Below are positions 58,785-64,000 of a stretch of DNA of 64,000 bases, one piece after another. This stretch comes from Prevotella communis (GTDB lineage Bacteria > Bacteroidota > Bacteroidia > Bacteroidales > Bacteroidaceae): positions 3,503,700 to 3,567,699 of the forward strand of contig NZ_CP091792.1 of NCBI RefSeq assembly GCF_022024115.1. The letters are read 5' to 3'. Below the pieces are notes generated by a model. It made no database searches, had not been told where the DNA came from, and saw nothing but the letters and a program-made list of their open reading frames with translations. Every line of letters begins with the position of its first letter. The first letter of the stretch is position 1. The translations under genes were made by a program, and so were the position numbers.

Positions 58785-58884
58785 AAGAATATCAAAACGT
58801 CTGTCCCCATGATCTTTCATGGGAAACTGAATAAGGTTTCAAACAAGGAGATTTCCCTAGTTGAATAAGAGAGGGATCAACAAA

Positions 58885-58930
58885 AATCAGAACTTGCAGA
58901 CATCGCACTGCAGGTCCTGATTTCTTTTAT
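58885..58930. terminator. Imperfect terminator-like hairpin
   Basis: AAATCAGAACTTGCAG pairs with CTGCAGGTCCTGATTT (two mismatches) and is followed by CTTTT on the plus strand. It lies between the broken gene and the convergent antitoxin gene and could serve either. Confidence 0.65.
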
Positions 58931-58967
58931 AAAAAGCAAAATCTTTCCTGATTAATTGGGATATAGC

Positions 58968-59279
58968 CTATAAAACGGTGAGCGAGATACGCTTACCCAA
59001 TCCTGCAAAAATACGGAATAAGGTAGATAGCTGGATATCAGCATGACCGTTTTCTATCTTTGAGATATAGCTCTTCTTTGTGCCAATCTTTTCTGCCAAC
59101 TGCTCTTGAGTAAGACCAGCCAAACGACGTTGCTCTTTTAGACACTCTGCCAAACAGAATGTCTCAGCCTCAGCTTCAAACTTCTCACGAGTTTCAGTGC
59201 CACGCTCACCATACTCGGCATTTAACAACTCCTCGAAACTTGTACTCTCCAGAATAGCATTTTTCTTCTTTGTTTCCAT
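58968..59279 (-). CDS. XRE-family antitoxin-like regulator (HigA type), no toxin partner seen
   Basis: This 103-residue protein has an acidic N-terminal helix (FEELLNAEYGERGTETREKF) and a C-terminal helix-turn-helix (about 46-98: LKEQRRLAGLTQEQLAEKIG, KSYISKIENGHADIQLSTLF). This is the layout of HigA/XRE antitoxins that follow a HigB/RelE toxin. The 115 bases upstream hold no toxin ORF, and the downstream neighbour is the broken gene, so it is either an orphan or pairs with something unrecognised. It may bind the structured intergenic region 59331-59392. Confidence 0.88.
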   Translation of the reverse strand: METKKKNAILESTSFEELLNAEYGERGTETREKFEAEAETFCLAECLKEQRRLAGLTQEQLAEKIGTKKSYISKIENGHADIQLSTLFRIFAGLGKRISLTVL

Positions 59280-59330
59280 TATTTTTCCTCCTTACTTTTA
59301 AAATATTCTTGAGAACTGAGAATTCTGTGG

Positions 59331-59391
59331 GACAGATACTCTAATCACTCCCACTTGTTAAGAAATCAAGTGCCTGTCCCGCTGATCTTTC
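59331..59391 (-). other. Structured intergenic element between mrr and the antitoxin gene, with repeat R3
   Basis: The outer arms GGGACAG and CTGTCCC and inner arms CACTTG and CAAGTG form a two-tier hairpin (59331-59380). R3 (59358-59391) overlaps it and is the partner of R1 at 58351. It could be an operator, a terminator for mrr, or a recombination scar. Confidence 0.5.
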
Positions 59392-59394
59392 CAT

Positions 59395-60294
59395 TTATTC
59401 ATTATTTCCCAAGAACGATATACGCTTCAACGGGAGCATATTCTTGTCATCATCGGTCATTTTGTCGTAGTATTCCTGCCACATCTCGATAAACTCATCA
59501 CCATCTATCAGTCGTACGAACTTATCACTTCCAGATGCTGCGTTTCTAGCATCAGCAGAGTAACTGCCACTTGTCACAAACAAAGCAATATCTCCTGCCT
59601 TCAATACACCCGATAGCGCACGCACATCAGCAGCACCAATAGACGTGTCTGGCTTATGCTTCACCTGTACCTTGATTCTTGGAGTTTGAGCACCGAGAGG
59701 ATCCAAGTAGGCTATAATGTCAATACCTCCATCTTTGCCCTTTGGCGCCACAAACGGTGTGTAGTATTTCATAGCTCGAAGCAGAGCTGCAACCATATCC
59801 TGAAATTCGTATGGACTCTTTGAGACGATATACTGCCTGATGCCAGCACGAGCATCCGACTCCAGCAGGTCGAGATTCATGGCATTATCTTTCTCTGCTG
59901 TCTCGTCATTCGGCTCCTCTTCGATGCTTTCCTCCTTAGGATTCAGTCTGCGCCACTCATGATAGGCAGCATTGGCAATATTCATCACCTCTTCAGGCTT
60001 CTTTTTCAACACAGCCTCACCCTCTGGTGTCAGATACCAGTTGCCATTCTTCTTCACGATAAAGCCAGCCTTCTGATAGTCGATGGAGTAGAACTGGAAG
60101 CTATTCGTCCAGCGGATGTATTTCATCTTTCCTGCTGGTTCCTTTTCCCATTCCGTCAATTCGACGTTATCATTGACAAAAGGATAGAGTTCTTTTGCGG
60201 GCATACTCCCGCCTCGCCGACTCATTTCCTTCATCACAGCATACAATGTCTTGGTTGCGCAGGCTTTGGTCCTGCTGAATTGTTCCTTTGCCAT
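59395..60294 (-). CDS. mrr: Mrr-like restriction endonuclease
   Basis: This 299-residue protein has an N-terminal winged-helix Mrr_N domain (about 10-100; YPFVNDNVELTEWE, YLTPEGEAVL), an acidic linker (120-140) and a C-terminal PD-(D/E)XK-type Mrr catalytic domain. That domain includes Glu163 in YEFQDMVAALL, Asp192 in KDGGIDIIAY and Gln210-Lys212 in KVQVKHK, then GDIALFVTSGSYSADARNAA. Mrr enzymes cut modified DNA, typically with methylated adenine or cytosine. Its neighbour two genes upstream is an adenine methyltransferase, so it must tolerate the host modification. Confidence 0.9.
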   Translation of the reverse strand: MAKEQFSRTKACATKTLYAVMKEMSRRGGSMPAKELYPFVNDNVELTEWEKEPAGKMKYIRWTNSFQFYSIDYQKAGFIVKKNGNWYLTPEGEAVLKKKPEEVMNIANAAYHEWRRLNPKEESIEEEPNDETAEKDNAMNLDLLESDARAGIRQYIVSKSPYEFQDMVAALLRAMKYYTPFVAPKGKDGGIDIIAYLDPLGAQTPRIKVQVKHKPDTSIGAADVRALSGVLKAGDIALFVTSGSYSADARNAASGSDKFVRLIDGDEFIEMWQEYYDKMTDDDKNMLPLKRISFLGNNE

Positions 60295-60354
60295 ACTATT
60301 TCACTCTACATTATTCTTTTCTTAAGAATTCCCCAAACCCAAAAGAGCAATTAT

Positions 60355-61152
60355 TTATTTCAAAGATCTATATTGAAATCTTCCGTAATTATTGTATTCT
60401 TCTATTGCATCATATTCGTACAAGTCCTCCTTTTGAACCATGTGAAATACAATCTCATTCTTTTTATATATAATTGAACGATAATATCTACTACCTATCA
60501 TCATTGGACTTTTATCCACTCGTATATTATCTACATACAATCTATTTCTAGCAGTCTTCCATGATGCTAATTTGTAATCATAAGTATAGGGTATGATAAA
60601 CTCAATAGTGTGTTCTGTTGTGTACGGAGTAAGAGAATAGTTTCCCTCAATAGTTTCATATTTTTTAGGGATTGCCACTTCTTTAACATTCGTCTCAGGA
60701 ACGACCAAAACCCATTTAGAATAAGGAGGAATAGACATTGTTACACTACTTTCATTTGTTTGTACTGAATTTACAGCATCTTGCACATTATTGAATGTGG
60801 TAATTTTTCCTGTTCTTACATCCTTAAACAAATCATTTGTATACCCATCGTACAAAACGAAACTTTTCGACTTATCAATGATAAGACTATTATTGTTCCT
60901 GTTTTCGATTTCAAAAATCATACGATGCATATCATCTAAATAGTATTTTATATTGAAGGATTCATAAAAAGCCGTCAAAGTAGTCCTATCACATTTTGCA
61001 GCCTTATCCACATTTTCTATTCCATATTCATAATGATTACACGTAACATTCACCGGTGGCAGGGGCTTCGCTGGTGCTGGAATAAATGTCTTAGTACTGC
61101 ACGAACAGGTAAAAGCTACAATTATCAACAGAAATAACAGATTCTTTTTCAT
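60355..61152 (-). CDS. Lipoprotein of unknown function within the restriction gene cluster
   Basis: This 265-residue protein has a signal and lipobox IVAFTCSC (Cys16 or Cys18), then a Pro-rich stretch (FIPAPAKPLPP) and a beta-rich domain (FEIENRNNNSLIIDKSKSFV, YSKWVLVVPETNVKEVAIP). It is AT-rich compared with its neighbours. I recognise no family. It sits between the DUF262-HNH gene and mrr on the same strand with gaps of 39 and 60 bases. Whether it belongs to the defence function is open. Confidence 0.75.
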   Translation of the reverse strand: MKKNLLFLLIIVAFTCSCSTKTFIPAPAKPLPPVNVTCNHYEYGIENVDKAAKCDRTTLTAFYESFNIKYYLDDMHRMIFEIENRNNNSLIIDKSKSFVLYDGYTNDLFKDVRTGKITTFNNVQDAVNSVQTNESSVTMSIPPYSKWVLVVPETNVKEVAIPKKYETIEGNYSLTPYTTEHTIEFIIPYTYDYKLASWKTARNRLYVDNIRVDKSPMMIGSRYYRSIIYKKNEIVFHMVQKEDLYEYDAIEEYNNYGRFQYRSLK

Positions 61153-61191
61153 AATAGTAAATATTTAAAATGTTTGACGATGTTATTAGAA

Positions 61192-62355
61192 CTATCTATT
61201 TCCTTTTGCTCTATTATGCGTTTTGCAAAGCATCTGGCAGTTCTCTATAGTGGTGGCACCACCTTTACTCCAAGCGGACACGTGGTCTGCGTCCATTTCT
61301 GAGAGTTTCCAGATGCGAGTCTTGGTGGCTTCGTGACCAATGGCGCAATAAGGGCAGTTTGATATTCCTTTCATTTCTGCATCATCAGTCTGAAGTTTAT
61401 ATACCTGACGCTTGATCTTTTCATCGAAGACACGTACATTCAGAAGCTTTGTGTCCTGCTCACCTCCAAGCACATATTCAAAGATGCCACTCTTGTTCTC
61501 CACTTGTGGGTCATCCAGCAGTTCTGCTACACGTTCGTCCACCTTTTGCGGGTCGTATGGCTGCTTATGGTAGGTTTCATAGAGTCGGCCCCATTCCAAC
61601 CCCTTCATTTTATCGTATGGTGTTGGGAAAACGCTGTTCACCCAACCAAGGACGGCATTAAAATAGGTTTTAAGCTCAGTGATATTATCATCGCGACGAT
61701 GTTGTTTCATATAGTCGCTGATATTGCCCTTGCTCACCCAATCAAGAGCCCTCTCCAAGAAATCCTGGCGATTAGCTGTACCATTAATGAAATGACTCCA
61801 CATCTGAATATGGGCATTCTGAGAATTACTGAACTCTTCCTTGGCTTTTGTCACAAAAGGTCCACTGAAGACAGCATTGAGCAGTTCCTGGGGTTTCAAA
61901 GGAACGCCCGCAATATTGATGGTCCTAAACCATTCCTTTATTTCTGATTCCGTACCCTCACAGATATAGATAAGCAACTTGGTCTTTAAGATCTTCTCAC
62001 GTTTATCTGTAGCAATGCTATTGATGTCTTGAGGAATACCGCTTTCATCAATAATGCTCAATACACCTTCTACGAAACGACCCAACGAAGTGATACGCTG
62101 TTGACCATCTAGCACCTCAAACTTATCGTCACCCACCTTATTGAAATATATCAGACCAATGGGGTAACCTTTCAGCACAGAGTCAATCACGGCTACGTCT
62201 TTTTTTCCATCGGCATAAATGTAGTTGCGCTGATACTCAGGCTGGATAGTCAGCTTGCCAGACAGACCATAAAGACCTTTGCCCTCCAACTCGTTATAGT
62301 GGAATCCTTTGCAGATGTCCTCTACTGTAATGTCCGTTCGTAGTTCAGTATTCAT
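61192..62355 (-). CDS. DUF262 protein with C-terminal HNH nuclease
   Basis: This 387-residue protein has a DUF262 (ParB/sulfiredoxin-like) domain with QPEYQRNYIY (38-47) and the nucleotide-binding motif VLDGQQRITS (DGQQR 83-87), a helical middle, and an HNH domain at the end (about 335-387): CPYCA, DADHVSAWSKGGATT, LCKTHNRAKGNR. DUF262-HNH nucleases are known from GmrSD, BrxU and SspE-like defence systems that use NTP to cut modified or unmodified phage DNA. It is separated by 2 bases from the methyltransferase stop, so the two are surely coexpressed. Confidence 0.93.
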   Translation of the reverse strand: MNTELRTDITVEDICKGFHYNELEGKGLYGLSGKLTIQPEYQRNYIYADGKKDVAVIDSVLKGYPIGLIYFNKVGDDKFEVLDGQQRITSLGRFVEGVLSIIDESGIPQDINSIATDKREKILKTKLLIYICEGTESEIKEWFRTINIAGVPLKPQELLNAVFSGPFVTKAKEEFSNSQNAHIQMWSHFINGTANRQDFLERALDWVSKGNISDYMKQHRRDDNITELKTYFNAVLGWVNSVFPTPYDKMKGLEWGRLYETYHKQPYDPQKVDERVAELLDDPQVENKSGIFEYVLGGEQDTKLLNVRVFDEKIKRQVYKLQTDDAEMKGISNCPYCAIGHEATKTRIWKLSEMDADHVSAWSKGGATTIENCQMLCKTHNRAKGNR

Positions 62356-62357
62356 AG

Positions 62358-63497
62358 TTATTGTTTTTTACGGATGAGTATTCTGGCGTATGGCTTTACG
62401 GGATAGCCATCTTCCATGTAGTATAATTGTCCTTTGCGAAGGCTGGGATTCATCTTCTTGTATTCAGGTGGAAAAGGCTTTAATCCTAACTCCTTGCCTG
62501 AGTCGCCTTCAGCTATTCCTATTATCTCAAATTGCTCTGGACAGTATTTATCAAGAAAAGACTTTGGTACGCCCATAATGCCATCATAATCAGAAGGAAT
62601 TGCATCCGTATAAGGAATCTCTATAGCATCATAATTGTCGTAGTGAATATAATCTTGCCTTCCTTTGATTTCTTTATGCCGACTAAACTTAAGATTCTCA
62701 GAAGCAGACATTAATGGGATCGGTTGATGACGACGACCATGCTCAAGATTAGTAAACCAACAAGAGTTTCCTAACCTTGTATAATTTCCGACATACCCCA
62801 TTCGTTCTGCTTTTGCTTTATCGCTATCAGAAACTATAGAACCTTCAGGAACAGCAAATACCATATCATTTCCATTACCCGTAGCACCAAGCCAAATCTG
62901 ATTGTCTTTAATTTGTGGAAATACCTCTTTATATGTTACAGCATTCATATTTCCAATAATCAAGAACTTCTTGTTCGCGTCCATAATCCATGCCAAGAAC
63001 TCCCGAAATAACGAGAACGGTGGATTAGTCACGATTATATCCGCTTCGTCTCTCAGTTTGCAGACCTCTCTACTACGAAAGTCACCATCACCTTCAAGAT
63101 AAGTCCACTCAATATCCTGATAATCTATGCGGCCATCACCCGTTTTGTCTCTTTCCAACACAAAGATTTTTCCATGCGTCTGAGTCTTTGCCGCATCGAA
63201 TTTAGGATCATCAGCCTCGAAAAGTGATGGCTGATAACCATACTTATACTTCTTTGATTCTGGCGCGTAACTGGTAGAAATGAGTTTTTTCAGTCCAAGA
63301 GTCTGGAATTTCTGCGCAAAGAACTTAGTGAAGTTGCTCCATTCTGGGTCGTCACAAGGCAAAAGTACCGTCTTTCCACGAAACACGTCCTTGTCATACT
63401 CCAGATAGGCATTCACCTCCACCTCAATATCATGATACTGCGTATAAAACTCATCATTCTTCGCAGTTTTAGCGTTTGATAGGTTCTGATTAGCCAT
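62358..63497 (-). CDS. EcoRI-family adenine-specific DNA methyltransferase
   Basis: This 379-residue protein matches EcoRI-type methyltransferases: NAKTAKNDEFYTQYHDIEVE near the N-terminus, VLLPCDDPEWSNF, the catalytic motif IVTNPPFSLF (NPPF 158-161) and a C-terminal FEIIGIAEGDSGKE. Enzymes of this family methylate an adenine in GAATTC. No R.EcoRI-type endonuclease follows; instead a DUF262-HNH nuclease gene follows after 2 bases. The specificity here is inferred from family and needs testing. The start lies in a region with several inverted repeats. Confidence 0.93.
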   Translation of the reverse strand: MANQNLSNAKTAKNDEFYTQYHDIEVEVNAYLEYDKDVFRGKTVLLPCDDPEWSNFTKFFAQKFQTLGLKKLISTSYAPESKKYKYGYQPSLFEADDPKFDAAKTQTHGKIFVLERDKTGDGRIDYQDIEWTYLEGDGDFRSREVCKLRDEADIIVTNPPFSLFREFLAWIMDANKKFLIIGNMNAVTYKEVFPQIKDNQIWLGATGNGNDMVFAVPEGSIVSDSDKAKAERMGYVGNYTRLGNSCWFTNLEHGRRHQPIPLMSASENLKFSRHKEIKGRQDYIHYDNYDAIEIPYTDAIPSDYDGIMGVPKSFLDKYCPEQFEIIGIAEGDSGKELGLKPFPPEYKKMNPSLRKGQLYYMEDGYPVKPYARILIRKKQ

Positions 63498-63519
63498 CTA
63501 TGCGTTTTAAGTGCACTAC

Positions 63520-63716
63520 TGACTTATCGGGCTTGTAGATAGACAAAACTACGAGGCTTCAGGACATAGAAAAAGCGTGAACCGCCTTATCTACATCTTG
63601 AGGCCGTGAGAATTGCCCATTCGTACCGATAAGTCATGTCCACGCCATACAGCGCAGACACTAGTGACCATCTTTGGTACGAATTATCTCAGAAATTTCT
63701 CACGTTTCAAGATGTA
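63520..63716 (-). promoter_or_regulatory. Structured leader with competing inverted repeats upstream of the methyltransferase gene
   Basis: Arm 63592-63626 pairs imperfectly with 63677-63716 (matched blocks TACATCTTGA, CGTGAGAA, ATTCGTAC). TGTAGATA at 63534-63541 pairs with TATCTACA at 63588-63595, overlapping and competing with the first arm. TGACTTATCGG at 63520-63530, 23 bases upstream of the start codon, is exactly complementary to CCGATAAGTCA at 63626-63636 in the loop of the long hairpin. This is the geometry of a switching or pseudoknotted leader RNA. Confidence 0.6.
63544..63551 (-). promoter_or_regulatory. Possible proximal -7 box of the methyltransferase gene
   Basis: The minus-strand TAGTTTTG matches TAnnTTTG, 46 bases upstream of the ATG. 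No -33 box was seen. If used, the transcript would lack most of the structured leader. Confidence 0.35.
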
Positions 63717-63802
63717 CCGAATAATCAGCTAATGCTGTTATTATTTTACCCTCAAAAATCATACCAGCACCTCCTCCGAGGCTTCGTGCCGATACTTGAT
63801 TG

Positions 63803-63833
63803 CAAAGATACGAATAAGCAAGGACAAAACAAA
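63803..63833 (-). promoter_or_regulatory. Distal promoter of the methyltransferase operon
   Basis: The minus-strand TATCTTTG at 63803-63810 (-7) and TTTG at 63830-63833 (-33) are 19 bases apart. A transcript from here would carry a leader of about 300 bases holding all the inverted repeats. The 503 bases from 63498 to the window end contain no convincing gene apart from the ORF opening at 63925. Confidence 0.55.
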
Positions 63834-63924
63834 ATAAAAAGGAAATTTTTTGTCTATATACGAGAATTTTACTTTTTTCTATCATCCTCATCAGAATCCC
63901 TCAAAACGTCTTTATACAAAAGGG

Positions 63925-64000
63925 ATGCAAGAGATTGAGGATGCTCTTCATCCTACACTCACCCTCACCACATCCTACACTGGTCACCTACTCGAAAACG
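63925..64000 (+). CDS. Possible gene start running off the window
   Basis: An ATG at 63925 opens a frame MQEIEDALHPTLTLTTSYTG that is still open at the window edge. It is a promising amino-acid sequence but there is no promoter box, and the DNA has a repeated CATCCTACACT element. Nothing more can be said from 25 codons. Confidence 0.25.
   Translation, partial: MQEIEDALHPTLTLTTSYTGHLLEN

Noticed and set aside
1..64000. Depletion of GAATTC as a sign of an active EcoRI-type methyltransferase system
   Set aside because: I noticed at least six GAATTC sites (for example near 3844, 5529, 37817, 49541, 59317 and 60326) but could not count exhaustively, so no depletion claim is made.

Overview
The window looks like a chromosomal segment of a Prevotella-like member of the Bacteroidota. 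The evidence is the recurrent Bacteroidota promoter box TAnnTTTG in front of most transcription units, the DUF6089/uppS/bamA/ompH envelope operon, a single fused SecDF, a three-gene fumarate reductase, ATP-type PEP carboxykinase, HU-HIG-type and classical HU proteins, and many secreted glycosidases and small lipoproteins. I assign it by family content only; no 16S or marker comparison was possible.

Layout. 1-4.4 kb: murI with an OmpH-like chaperone (leftward), then nhaC, a patatin and a DUF4377-like lipoprotein (rightward). 4.4-11.0 kb: one leftward operon for outer-membrane and cell-wall biogenesis (DUF6242 lipoprotein, DUF6089 barrel, uppS, bamA, two ompH). 11.2-11.4 kb: an unlisted 31-residue membrane peptide gene with its own promoter, inverted repeat and terminator. 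11.5-15 kb: DUF3667 membrane protein, pckA, upp. 15-21.3 kb: GH2 beta-galactosidase and the frdCAB operon. 21.4-32.9 kb: DUF2147 protein, HU-HIG protein, DMT transporter, YfiH/PgeF, a lipoprotein, GH30 glycosidase, SecDF, an EEP-family phosphatase/nuclease and a rhomboid protease. 33-36.8 kb: HU, metallophosphoesterase, tRNA-Leu(CAA), mannose-1-phosphate guanylyltransferase, HIT protein, greA. 37.2-41.4 kb: two lipoproteins, an ECF sigma factor with a translationally coupled putative anti-sigma protein, and a secreted protein of unknown role. 41.5-54.5 kb: GH43 arabinanase-like enzyme, pyridoxamine kinase, aldo/keto reductase, acpP-fabF-rnc-BaiN-like cluster, DUF3836-like protein, SGNH hydrolase, GH36 alpha-galactosidase. 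54.7-58.2 kb: a visibly GC-richer pair, a one-polypeptide amino-acid ABC importer and a TraX-like protein. 58.4-64 kb: an accessory block with a broken kinase-like gene, a lone HigA-type antitoxin, an Mrr endonuclease, a lipoprotein, and an adjacent pair of a DUF262-HNH nuclease and an EcoRI-family adenine methyltransferase.

Most interesting items: (1) the methyltransferase/DUF262-HNH pair, whose upstream region holds mutually exclusive inverted repeats, one of which links a hairpin loop to a site just before the methyltransferase start; (2) the 31-aa membrane peptide locus; (3) an ABC importer in which the binding-protein lobes appear in swapped order; (4) short low-complexity tracts (ctctcacctctca, gtgaagagtgaa, ggataatggaaaatgg types) scattered between genes and also inside or at the ends of genes (rnc, BaiN-like, GH43, DUF6089, the aldo/keto reductase); (5) 21- and 22-bp tandem repeats beside regulatory regions.
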